In this document: positions 34,600 through 45,000 of the stretch, piece by piece
Layout: every line of letters begins with the position of its first letter
Position numbering within the stretch: position 1 is the stretch's first letter
From: Chromera velia
Taxonomy: Eukaryota > Sar > Chromeraceae
Reading direction: 5' to 3'
NCBI GenBank assembly: GCA_018398765.1
Contig: JAHBMJ010005801.1
Location: forward strand, 44,314-89,313
DNA: 45,000 nucleotides
Program-made: the position numbers and the translations under genes
Notes under the pieces: model-generated
The model's database searches: none
Told to the model about the DNA's origin: nothing
What the model saw: only the letters and a program-made list of their open reading frames with translations

Positions 34600-37036
34600 T
34601 CACTGTGGATTTTGCAGAAAGGAGGCTGCGGCAGTCTGCCCCGACCTGTCGGCCCACACGAGGGGGGGGCACCGGTCCGATTCATCCATGGAGTCTCGGA
34701 AAGAAGTGGGCACCGACACATCGGCACCTGCCTCCACCAGCACCCTCACCCCCTCTGTGTACTCAGCCTCGAGGGCAGCCCCCAGGGGGGTCAACCCTTT
34801 TTTGAATGGGCTTTCTGCTGAGAAAGACCTGCCGCCTCTTCTGTTTGCCATACTCAAAAATTCTTTAGGCAAATGACGGATGATTCGTTCTAAGAGGGGG
34901 CCGTGGGCCTCTGGAAGTGACAGGGCACCGCACAGCCATCGGGCCTCTGCAGTCTCAAAAGAGGCAAGTTCGTCTGGGGGGATCTTCTCAATCTGGGCTC
35001 CTGCTGCTACGAGCATTTCGACTCTCCTCCAGGCTGCCCTTAGCCAAGAAGATGAGTTGATACGCACTGTGCTGCGTCCGTCCAGGCGCTGCAAAGCCTG
35101 TTGGAGCGGCCACACTTGGGTGTTGCAATGGATATGCATCACTCCAGGCAGGTTTGGATCTGCCCCCGCTTTCTCAAGGAGCAGGCGAAAGGGAACATCT
35201 GGATCCTCAGCGTCGACATCGCTGCAGACAAGCGCAAGGGGAGAGACAGCAGAGAAAGTCACTACACCCACACCTGCAGCAATGACCTCTACCACAGGAG
35301 GCTGTACGGCGACTGCAGTGCCAGCGGAACCTTCCGCAGCTGGGGTTGGCAGTGCTGCTGCTGCTGCTGCTGCTGCTGCTGTGGCCGCACGATGCCGGGC
35401 GCTGAGAGGACAGCGCGCCCCCTTTTCTATGAAGGCTTTGAAGAGCTCCAGAGAGAACGAGCTGCGCACACCCTCAGAAACCAGCTGGAGGGGTGTCACT
35501 CGGAAGAATCTGTTGTTCTCCCAAATCACCCCCTCTTCGTTGGGATCTGCACCGGCATTCAGCAGAGACCTGGCCAGAGAAATGTGCATCTCTGGTCCCG
35601 TCAGAGACTCTATCAGAGGCACTTTTGGCCTCAGGCTATATCTGAAGTGGGACGTTCCTTTCTTTTGCAGGAACAACGCCACATCTGCAGCCTTGCAGAG
35701 GCAAGCCTTGGACAAGGCTGTGTGGCCATCCTCAACTACCGCTCGCAAATCTGCTCCCGCCCCCTCCAGCTTCTGCAAAATCTCGTTACAGAGCGCCTCG
35801 CACGCCTTCTCCTCCCCCCGTCGATGTCCCCCCCGCAGAGACCGCAGCATTGCATGGATCGAGTGGGAAATATCTGACCTGACCTCCCGAGCTTCCGAGG
35901 GGTCAGACAGGGGTGATAGTGTAAACACACCCGTCGAGAGGAGAGCCCCCACGACCTGCGGGTGGAGGCAGCCGCATGCGATACCAAAAGCTGAGCTCAG
36001 CTTTCGAAAGAGTCGTGAAAGCCCGGCCTTGCCCCAAACACCCTGCGGCTAACATCCCCCCCCCAGTGCAGACACTTTCTCGCCCTCGCTTCTTCCACGA
36101 TTCGACGGAGAAGGGAGAGACCCTCAGGGGGGGGCTCTTGGGGGCGGTTTGAGGGGGGGGGTGCCACTTCCTCTTCTTCCTCTTCCTCTTCCTCTTCCTC
36201 CGACTCTTCCTCTTCCTCCTCTTCGTCCTCTTCTTCTGCTTCCTCTTCGTCTGGTTCTTTCGTAGCCAGACCTTCCAGGCCCCCAGACACCAACGTCAAG
36301 ACAAGCGAATGTAGGGGGGTCTTCCCCAGGAAGTGTTTCCCATTATTCCAACGAATATGGTGTGTCCACGAAGGAGTATCTTTAGTCCCGTCTCCATGGT
36401 CGGCCCCCCCCCACTCACAAACGTCCACCCTGGCCCCGGCATCCAGCATAAAGTGGGCACAGGCAAAGTTGCGTGCGTCAATCAACACACTCAGCAGAGG
36501 CGGAAACGAAAGTCGTTCAGACTGAATTGCCCCTCATCGAAATCGGGGTCAAAAATCATTTCGGAAACGACCCAGGAATTGGGGTTGAGGGTCCCCGACT
36601 CAAAAAGCATTTTCAGGGTCTCTACAGAAACCTTCCTGACAGAATCGGAAGAGAACTCTGTAGAGCAGCGGCCAAAGCTGCTCACCTGACCCCTCTCTGT
36701 GAGGAGACGGACGCACGAGACGGCTCCGGCCGTCATGGCACGGCTGAGGAGCCCCGGCGAGAGGCCATCCACCCCTTCCACTGCCAGGAGCTGTTTGAGG
36801 GCAGCAGCGTTGTCTCTGTCTGCAGAGTCGAACAAAAGAGACCGGACGGCTTTCCTCTCAGAGAGGGGGGTCAAACACAGTCCATTGAGGACACCACCAA
36901 TGCCATTCTCACTGGTGTCGTCTCTGAGCTTCAGCTGATCCTTTGACAGAGACGAAAACTTCCAAAACAGGCGAATGCCCAGAGCATTGTTTGCACAGAC
37001 AATGCGCTTGAGCTTCTCTAAATCAGACTGCGACAT
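34600..37036 (-). CDS. Ankyrin-repeat protein, about 810 aa, with three apparent frame breaks
   Basis: The gene begins at ATG 37036 (SQSDLEKLKRIV) and ends at 34600. No introns are needed, but the frame changes at about 36505 (TTT run), 36056-36064 (run of nine G) and 35988 (TTTT run). Each change is one base and sits on a mononucleotide run, and ankyrin-type sequence continues across each. Repeats visible include HTALSKACLCKAADVALFLQ, TPLQLVSEGV...LFKAFIEKGA, SPLALVCSDV...LLLEKAGADPN, RRVEMLVAAGAQIE and TPLGAALEAEYTEGVRVLVEAGADV, plus earlier ones (FACAHFMLDAGARVDV; GKTPLHSLVL). Between repeats lie a Glu-rich stretch (about 36170-36250) and a poly-Ala stretch coded by a GCA run (35355-35385). 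Ankyrin repeats mediate protein binding; partners and location are unknown. Sequencing error or recent pseudogenisation would both explain the breaks. Confidence 0.65.
35354..35385 (-). repeat. (GCA/CTG)n trinucleotide run coding poly-Ala
   Basis: About ten CTG units on the plus strand, read as GCN alanine codons in the ankyrin gene between repeats. It is a candidate length-polymorphic coding microsatellite. Confidence 0.85.
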
Positions 37037-37736
37037 TGATCCTTGTCTCTACGGTCGGTTTAGACCCGGGCACAGAGATGGCACAGAGTGAAACTTACGG
37101 TGCTCAAAAAATCTCAAAAAATCAGTCAGTAAAATTCTCTCATGGACTCCTTTCACGCAGATCACTGGCTTGTTGGACCGTCAAGACCAAGACTGGTAAG
37201 GAATCATGCCGCAGCAGTGTGTGAGTTGCCGGCAACCATTTGGAAGTCTGATTTTGGATTCAAGTTCTCTCGGAGAATGCAGTGCATGATAGTGCATGGG
37301 AGCGTGATGGGAGCGTGTGGGAGATTGTGGGAGACGATGGGAGACGGCATGCGACGCGGGTGATGACGGCCGGAGACATCCGGAGACTGCATGGAGTTCA
37401 GTCATGTTCAGTCTGAGTCATTCTGATGATTTCTGATGCTCCGCGGTATCTCCGCGGTGCTGTCATTGCAATGTCATGGGCAGCTCGCACCTTTCAAGTG
37501 ACCTTTACATCCACTTTATGTGCTTTGTTTCATGGATTACTGTACGCAAGTGCTCTGTGCTGGATTTTCCAAGCACGACATAGGTCCCTCTTGGAAGTTT
37601 ACGGAGAGGCGGAAGAGAATCGTTGACGTGCGCTTACTCTGCCATTCTCAGAGACGGCAAGCGCACTGTCAGTATGATATACTGAAAGCCTGCTCGCAAG
37701 TTGCAGCGTCGTTGAAAGAGTTCATCGATTGGTCAA
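37037..37736. promoter_or_regulatory. Divergent spacer (ankyrin / lectin-type gene)
   Basis: 700 bp between opposed start codons. 37300-37350 has short tandem words (GGGAGCGTG, GGGAGATTG, GGGAGACGATG, GGGAGACGG), followed by GGAGACATCCGGAGACTGC. No TATA box is assignable. No gene seen. Confidence 0.4.
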
Positions 37737-40700
37737 ATGAGAGGTCAAATGAGCTCCACTAAGATGTTTTCTCGCTTGTTGCGTGTTGCTGTGGTCTTGC
37801 AGCTTTGCTTGTCAGCAGCCCAGATACACTCACGTCATCCTCTTGCTTCGTCCTCTTCCCCTGGACTCAGTCCCTCCCCCCGGAGCACAGCACTTTCTTC
37901 CTTCAGCCCCTTCGAGGGCTGTCGGAGAGTGGAGACGGGAAATTTTGTGGTTCCTGGGCGCGCACATCACGGGGATCATGTGTCAGAGCGAGAGTCTCTT
38001 CCGATGCCCGCGTTGACCGGAGAGCATTCGAATAAGTTTACGTCTTCCTGCCCCCAGGGGCACATTTTCCTCGAAGACTTTCAGAACATTTCCCAAGGCC
38101 CTGCGGTCTCCTGCTGCCCAGAGACGGACGTTCAGTGTGTCGGGTGTGCTGTGTACGATAGTGGAACGAAGAAATGCACCAAGTGTAGGGGGGGATTCGT
38201 ACCGCAGTGTCCCCCTGGGAGCCCCGAGGGGGGGTGTGAGAAACCTGTCTGCGTTGCATGTGCAGATGCCTCGGGTTTCAGGGACCGAGATGGTCTGTCG
38301 TGTTCAGACATTTGTCCAATCCCAAAGACACCCACCCAAGCCGAGCGCACCCAAATGGGTCTCAAGGCCACCGGCGGTGTCTCAGCGTGGGAGGGATGCT
38401 GCTCGTGCGGAGGCGGTCTGAAGGTGAGACCAAACGTAGAGCCCTCTTCTTCCCCACCTTTCATTCATTGACTCTCTTTATCTTAAATGGACCGTGCACT
38501 TTTTGTATTTTTTTCATCTCCCCAACTAGCGCGTTCGCTTGGTCGTTTACCTCTGCATGTGACTGCATGTCTGGATTTGAGTTTGCACCGCCACTCCATG
38601 AATCGCTGTCCTTTTTTGGGTGTCTGCCTGTAGGGGCGGAAAACAGTGGGCATGTGTGTGTACGTGCGTGTATGTCTACTTGTTTGCTTGTTTTCTATGT
38701 GCCGCCTCGACGTGTGGATGCACGGACCCCCATATATCCGTTCAATTGTTTTGCGTTGCGTGTATGCAGGGGGCCTCTCCGTTTGCGTACGCGGAGGAGG
38801 TGGACTTGACCCTTGGTGACACTGTGAGCATCCGTCCGATACCCCGAGTGGCCTCCCACTTCGCTCCATCACCTAGCTGTGCCCTCGCTGCCCACGGTCT
38901 GACGATCAATTCCACGACAGGAATCATCTCAGGCACTCCCAGTATCTCTGACCCATTCGAAACCGACTGTCTAGTCACGGCGGTACAGTCTGTTGAGGAA
39001 GGGCTGGTATTTAATGCGTCCGTGAAGGTCCGCGTGCTCCCTTTTTCATACGGCAGGAGAGCGGTAGTCTTGGAGGAAGGAGGGATTTCAGCTGCCAGCG
39101 TAACTACTCACAGACAGTACCTGAACGGTGAGTGGGGCATCAAGTGTTCGCCTGCTGTCGCCTGGCTGGACACAGAGAGGACTAAACTAAACGGGGAGAT
39201 TGCACTGAAAGGGGGCCAGGGACTTGAGGCTTCCGGGGGTCTCGCAGGTCTGTTCGAGCACTGGTTCCTCTCTCTCTCTCTCTTCTTTCTTTTCTTTCTT
39301 TCTTCCTTTCTTTCTCTCTCTCTCTCTCTTTTCTTTCTCTGTGAGAGAGAGAGGGGCGGGGGAGGGAGAGGCGGTTTGTGAGTGTGTCCTCCCGTTTTTC
39401 TTTTATGCGTTCTGTCATTTCGTCTGTTGTCATGTTGTCTTGACTTGTTGCACTGTTTGTACTTTTTGGGTGGGTCGTCTTTCTGGTTCTTGTGCACATG
39501 TGTCTGTTCTCTCCACGTGTCGCGGCTATGAGCAGCTCTTTACAGTGGTTTGTGTTCTCTCTTCCTTCCTTTCCTTTCCCTCTGTCCGTCCATCCCCTCC
39601 ATCCCTGCCTTCGTATTTTCGTCTGCCGTGTCCTTCCTTTCTTTCCCTTGCTTTCCCTTCTCTCAATCCCTTCCCAACCCCTCCGTTCCGCCCTTCCTCT
39701 CTTCCTTATCCAGCCTCTTTGCGCTCTCACCCTCTTTCTCTCTATCTCGTTGGATCCATCGGATCAGACGATCGAGTACATGGACATTCTTTGACTTGCA
39801 TATCCGTCGCGGTTGTATTCTCTGCACGCAGCGACGGCAGTCGAGGAAACCTCCGACGAGCATTCTGCCGGTCTGACGGACGACTTTGCCGGGGTCTCCC
39901 TCCTGAACGTCCAGTCGACCCGGTGTGAAGTCACCGCGGTCCCTGAACACGTTGAGGGAGAAACCAATCAGACAGACTCCGTATCTGTGGTGGTCGTCAA
40001 GGCCGTCCAGTGGACCGACATAGTGTATCCTCGGCCTTTCACACAAGCAGCACCCCTCTATCTCACTCTCGGCCAGCCGATTCAAGCCAGCACGCAGCTC
40101 ATCCCAACCGACGCTGTCTCAACGGGCAACCCGAAGGTTCACACAAGCCTGGCGCCCCTCTTCTTCACAATCGCATGCGCGAAGGCAGGGACGACTGAGG
40201 TCATCACCGAACACAACCTCTCGACAGGGACTGTCTCTGTTGTCCATGAAAGTCAAAGGATTCCCATCTTCTCCATGAATGCCCTCGATGGGCAGATACA
40301 CGGAACCACTGCAAGCAGGGCTGAGGGAGGCGGTGCGTTGCCTCTGGATTTCACTGTTGACGCCCAGCGAGCGTCTTTGAGCCTAGACTGCGCTGTGTAT
40401 GGACGTCAGGCTTCTGCCTGGAGTTCTGGCGCCTCTGCTCCCTCTCACCACTACCTTCGCGGTGCGAACACGATCCGGATAGTTTTCAGAGACGATCGGT
40501 GCTGGCAGGAAGTGCAGATGAAAGAGTCGGAGGTGGGTTTGTCTGAACTTTGTCTGAACTCTATTTCATTTTCCCCCTGACGTTTGCTGCATGTTCGTTG
40601 GGCTTACGCAAAACGCGGAAGTGACAGACATACAAAAACAGGAAGACGGAGGTATCTAGGGTTGGAGAGGCACAGATAGACGAACATTTGGACGAACAAC

Positions 40701-40938
40701 GGAATACCGCAGAAGCGCTCGCTAGAGAGCAAATGAGATGGGGAAGGCAAATTGAGTCGAGTCGCATGCAGATATACTTACTGCCGCTCACGTCACCACA
40801 CACCCTACTAGGTTTATCCGTTTTCGCTCCTTTTATTCGGTTGCTTCTTTCTGTCTTTTTTCAGTCATCCGAGACCTGAACTGTCGCTCTGTCTCTGCTT
40901 TTCTCCCTCTTGCTTGTTCCCTACCAAAAGTTCTCTCG

Positions 40939-40979
<41 letters not shown>

Positions 40980-43024
40980 TCCGCTACACACAGGTGCGTT
41001 ATATTCCTGTTCTCGCCACGACCGAAGCGAAGTGCCGCGACCTCTGTGCCTCCAAAAACAGTTGCGCCATGTTTCGCTTCTTCAAGGGACGGTGTTCCTT
41101 TGCGAGAAGAGTGATGGAAAAACCAGGGGGGCCCGCTCCTTCCGGGACAGTTGTGCGCGGTCTTTTCGCAAAGCTGAAAAATTGCGATCCCGCCACAACC
41201 TGTTTGCATATGCACGTAGCCGGTCGGTCTTCTTGTGCCCTTGTTGCTTGACGACTATACGCCCCTGTGGGTCTGCGTGTATTGAAAACCATCCCCGTGG
41301 ATGCAGGGGTACACGTGCGCTTAGGGAACATGCGATTTTTAAAACGGACGAGATGACGAAAAATCGAGAAAGGAGCGTACCGATTTATCACCATGGGAAG
41401 ACCTGTTACGAAAGAATGAAGGCATGAAAGGTCATCTGTTCTTACAGTCTGGTTCTGGAATTCTTCATCTTCATCTCTTTTAATGCTCTTTTTCTTTCCG
41501 CTGAATTCCCTTCCTTCCCTGTGCAGACCGAGAGTGGCTTTCCGGATCCTACTGTCCGCAGCTTCCGGACTTTGAGGGCCATTCTTTTGTCTTCCAGAAG
41601 ACCGGACTCTCACCAGAAGACTCCACCTACCTGTACAAGTAAGCTCGTTGTCTTTTTTCCTCAATGAATGAATTGACTCTGCGCGGGGAGGACCCTCTCC
41701 TGAATGAAGATTCCGGAAAGACCCTCCACTCATCAGTATTCGAGCATGTAGGTGCAGGCCCGTTGTTTGTTTCTGTGGAAGCAGTAGAAGGGGTTTTCAT
41801 TCTGCTTTTGTGAACGGGGAACTTGGTGGGTGAGTGAGTGAGTGGAGGTCTTCGTGTCTCCCTCCGCATCTGAATAGCAAGCGGCACTTCTTGTGCGTGC
41901 GCGTACGTGTGTGCGTGTGTGTCTCTGAACAGGTATATTGAGGCCAGAGAAGCGCACACCGAGTGCTCGGGATACACCTGGATTCTGAGACAAGTCAGCG
42001 AGGCAGGGGGAAACACTCACGTGCAGTCATGCAGCCTTCCTTCGGCCCCTTCTACTTTTGCACTCTCATGTTTTTCTTTCTTTGCATGGGGAGGGCACGC
42101 ACAGGGTGTGTTTTGTTGGCCTGCTGCCTCTTCGGTCAGTCATTTTTTTCGCAATACACACCCACCAACGTTTGCCTCCGTCAGCTCACTGACTGTCTGA
42201 CTCTTTAAAAGTACAGTCTCGCAGGCACCAGTGTGAGAGGACGCACGCGAACCGCTTTCCTCTCCCTTTGGACTGATTTTCCGAAACATGCAGATAATTG
42301 TGGTGATGCATGCACATGCATGTGCAGGCATTGATTGACTCTCGGCTGGACTTTCTGGACCCTAACACGAATCGTTTTCTTCTGAGAGGTCCTGCGGTAG
42401 CCTGCCTCCCTGCTGCCAATCCTGATGGGACTCTGAATTATGCAGAGGCTTTGGTCTTTGAGCCCCCCTTCGGGACCTTCTCCTCCTCAACGAAAGTGAA
42501 CCCATGGAGACTCACAAAAGCGCCGAGAGACTGCGCCTCACCTCTGGGGTCTCTGTATGCAAAGGAGATGACAGAGGAAAACGACGGGAAGAGAGGAGCG
42601 TCCATAGAAGGTGAAGAAGAAGAGGCAGGCGAAGTTTCACCTCCATCTGAAGCTTCGGCTGCTGAAATTTTCAGGTCGGGTGGGTGGTGGGGCACATGCG
42701 TTTTGTTCCGAATTTGATTGGCCCTCTGCTTAGGTGTGAGATCGATCTGATGCGTATTTGAGTGTACACGCAGAGGCAGGCACAGAGAGACTTCAGATGA
42801 GACCATTTATGCGCGATCTTGTTTGCTTGTCTTCTCTGCTCTGTGAAGTACGCGCGATCTTGCTTGCTTGTCTTCTCTGCTCTGTGAAGTACGCGCGATC
42901 TTGCTTGCTTGTCTTCTCTCCTCTGTGAAATCTGAATCCAAGGGGCGAGGGCAAGGTGGACTTGCCCTGTCACATAGGATCTATTGCTGCCTGACAAAAA
43001 GCATTTCTCTGTAGGGATCTCTTT

Positions 43025-43062
<38 letters not shown>

Positions 43063-43723
43063 CACTATTGTTCTCAGCCAACTCTGGAAAAAGGCCGGGG
43101 GGGGTTCTCGAAGCGACAGACACTATTTGCCTAACGCCGTGATGTTGCAGAGCAGTTTTGGATTCAGAAGATCTTTACTCGAACGCTTATCCGAATACGC
43201 ATATCAAACGAATAAACATGGCAGAAGACACAGCAGTGCGGTAAGCAGGCGAGTTTTTCCTCTCGAACCCTCCCCTTCTCCGTTCTGCCTGCCGTCTCCA
43301 CGACGAATGCAGATTCAACGACCCGGACGCTGCGGGGGGACTGAAGGACTCGGCCTCCTTCTGGCTGGACCCCTGTGAGTGTTTCCCTGTGGATTGGGGC
43401 GCCCATACCCCCGTCGCACAGGACGTGTTCACACAGCTGCCCGGAACAGGAGAAAATCGGATCCCTGCCCTTGCTGTAAACCCCCAGATGATCGCAAAGG
43501 GCTCCTTGGTCTGCCCCCTCCACGCCCTTCTCTCTGCGCACAAATCGGACGATGTGGACTTCTGCCAGAGCCTTTGCCGGGAGGATGACGGGTGTAATTA
43601 CTTCTGGACGGGGACTGCTGCTGCGACTGCGCAGTGCAGACTGTACTCGACGTGTACCAGCCTCTTTTCGGAGCCTGGGTCAAACGGAGAGGTCGTGAAG
43701 GGAAGTCTCTACGGACTTCCGAG

Positions 43724-43759
<36 letters not shown>

Positions 43760-43880
43760 GGCGCTTTCTTTGTCTTTTCTTTCGCGTCTGTGATTGTCCA
43801 TTTTCTTTGTTTTTTGCACTTCCCTTCATTCTCTCCGCCTCTATCACACTGTGTTTTTTCCTCCATCTCTCTGGTTTCTG

Positions 43881-43959
<79 letters not shown>

Positions 43960-44934
43960 CTCTGTGCTCGTCCTATTTGTCCTGCCCTATCTCCGTCTCC
44001 TCTCTCTTTCTGCGTGGACGTTCTCGGGAACTTCGTATGCATGGTCCCTTGAATAAATAAAATGCCTCGAGGTTCTCAGACGAATTGATTTGATCTCTTT
44101 TGATTGTCCCGCTCATGCATAGAAACTCTGGACGCACGCGTGCGAAATCTCTGGAGCTTTTTCAGTTTGTATGAAACCGGGACGTCTGCATGGGGTTTTG
44201 TTGACGCCTGCGTACGAGTGCGCGGTTCCATGCGTCGGTTTGCTTCGCGTGCAGGTACGACGTGTGTCTTATCGCAGATCCGGAGGCATGCGCAGCACGT
44301 ACGAAACGCCGCAAGTTTCTGACCTCTGTGAAGGTGGGTGTGCACAGCAACATTTGCATTATGCCTCGTATAGAGGTTCCCCGGAATTCCGCGTATGATT
44401 CGCGGCCTCTTTTAATTCTTCATTGCTTTGCTTCTTCTTTTCTTCCTTTCACAAACACATACACACACACACACACACATACACATACACACAACCTCAG
44501 ACTTTCAATGAATTATTGCGTCTATGCGGAAGCATGCGTGTATGTGAAAGAATGTCTGTGCAATGGTGCAGGCGTTGCGGAATGGGTCCTGAGCCCCCTC
44601 CGCGTTGTCTGCATTTTCTTTTTCTTTTTCTTTTGTTGCAATGTCTTTGACATTCTCCTTCCACTCTTTTCTGTCTTCTTCGTGTTTATTGCTTACTTGC
44701 AATCGCCTTTCGTCCTCTCCCGCCCCCTATCCCCTGCATGAACGCAGGAGAGTGGCACAGAAGCCCTATTGAGCGTCGTTTGTGGAAATTTTGGGTACGA
44801 CGAGGCTGTGGCTGCGTGCGAAGCGAGCGGCCTCCGTTTGGCGAAGATCACTTCCCTCGAGGAGAGCGCAGTGGCTGCGGCAGCCGTCAAGGCGAACTGC
44901 CCCTTGAGTGGACCCCAAAACGCCTGGCTCAGAG
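37737..44934 (+). CDS. Multidomain secreted/surface protein: Cys-rich, putative Ig, PAN/apple-like, C-type lectin-like (3' end outside window)
   Basis: Eleven exons join in phase: 37737-38423, 38770-39127, 39832-40532, 40994-41222, 41527-41638, 41933-41993, 42328-42674, 43151-43240, 43313-43723, 44255-44333 and 44748-44934, giving at least 1,087 aa. A signal peptide follows Met (FSRLLRVAVVLQLCLSAAQ); the start could be 37737, 37749 or 37764. Residues about 110-205 are Cys-rich (CVGCAVYDSGTKKCTKC), like furin/EGF-type repeats. About 236-320 is a putative Ig (He_PIG-type) domain with GLTINSTTGIISGTP. About 583-660 is a PAN/apple-like module (KCRDLCASKNSCAMFRF), another follows at about 900-960 (DFCQSLCREDDGCNYFW), and residues 1034 onward start a C-type lectin-like domain (YDEAVAACEASGLRLAKIT). 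Such combinations are extracellular and bind glycans or proteins. The membrane anchor, if any, lies beyond the window. It is divergent from the ankyrin gene. Confidence 0.75.
39264..39355 (+). repeat. (TC)n/(CTTT)n tract in lectin-type gene intron 2
   Basis: Polypyrimidine microsatellite on the sense strand, inside intron 39128-39831, ending in a short GA inversion (GAGAGAGAGAGG). Confidence 0.85.
40936..40974 (+). repeat. (TC)n microsatellite just upstream of an acceptor
   Basis: About 38 bp of TC within 20 bp of the exon 4 acceptor (AG at 40992-40993). It is placed where a polypyrimidine tract is expected. Confidence 0.9.
42811..42928 (+). repeat. 41-bp minisatellite, about 2.9 copies
   Basis: Unit begins GCGCGATCTTGCTTGCTTGT at 42811, 42852 and 42893 with one or two changes per copy, in intron 7 of the lectin-type gene (42675-43150). 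Confidence 0.9.
43029..43060 (+). repeat. (GA)n microsatellite in lectin-type gene intron 7
   Basis: About 32 bp of GA on the sense strand, upstream of exon 8. It is one of only two sense-GA tracts in introns here. Confidence 0.9.
43724..43960 (+). repeat. (CTGT)n and (TC)n/(TTTC)n tracts in lectin-type gene intron 9
   Basis: (GTCT)n starts at the exon 9 donor and runs to about 43759; a separate TC then TTTC tract spans about 43878-43960. Both are pyrimidine-rich on the sense strand. Confidence 0.85.
44456..44492 (+). repeat. (AC)n microsatellite in lectin-type gene intron 10
   Basis: ACACAT-interrupted AC tract between exons 10 and 11. Confidence 0.85.
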
Positions 44935-45000
44935 GTCATGCAGACAGTCAGACAGACAAAGGCAGGAAAGAAAAATCGAAGATGAGAAAGGCAAGCCAGG

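Overview
This is nuclear DNA from a protist with many spliceosomal introns. GT-AG introns of roughly 37 bp to 1 kb interrupt most genes, GC-balanced coding blocks alternate with AT-rich spacers, and simple repeats are common. Together, an importin-4/Kap123-type karyopherin, a RING-TRAF-MATH ligase, a GH18 protein with a short Cys-rich tail, an Ig-like/PAN/C-type-lectin ectoprotein and many TGCATGCA sites (a sequence bound by an apicomplexan ApiAP2 domain) suggest an alveolate, most likely a chromerid alga such as Chromera. That assignment is an inference. I saw no prokaryotic, organellar or CRISPR features.

Layout. 630-3167 (+): 3' exons of an RS-domain protein. 3168-8065: AT-rich spacer holding two decayed minus-strand coding remnants. 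8066-8797 (-): dual-specificity phosphatase. 10073-11296 (+): secreted GH18-like protein. 11297-14205: pyrimidine tract, a 427-bp foldback element and AT-rich DNA. 14206-18610 (-): 12-exon secreted short-chain dehydrogenase with an unrecognised C-terminal half. 19191-24024 (+): four-exon importin. 24025-26383: spacer. 26384-30377 (-): five-exon acidic, probably nuclear protein with an unrecognised Cys/His region. 31520-33526 (+): RING/TRAF-zinc-finger/MATH protein. 33527-34599: AT-rich spacer. 34600-37036 (-): ankyrin-repeat protein with three single-base frame breaks at mononucleotide runs. 37737 to beyond 45000 (+): extracellular protein with a Cys-rich N-terminus, a putative Ig domain, two PAN/apple-like modules and a C-type lectin-like domain.

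The nine recognisable genes alternate strictly in strand (+ - + - + - + - +). This gives four head-to-head pairs with 0.6-1.3 kb spacers and four tail-to-tail pairs. The AT-rich blocks and mobile-element debris lie only in the tail-to-tail spacers. No operon-like or pathway cluster is evident; the genes look like independent cellular functions (splicing, signalling, secretion, nuclear import, ubiquitin signalling, surface adhesion).

Exon models were built by hand from splice-site consensus, reading-frame continuity and phase matching. Phases match at every junction given, but no transcript data were available. The most interesting items are the lectin-type ectoprotein, the SDR with its novel C-terminal half, the GH18 protein with an altered catalytic motif, the foldback element and the gene-orientation/base-composition pattern.
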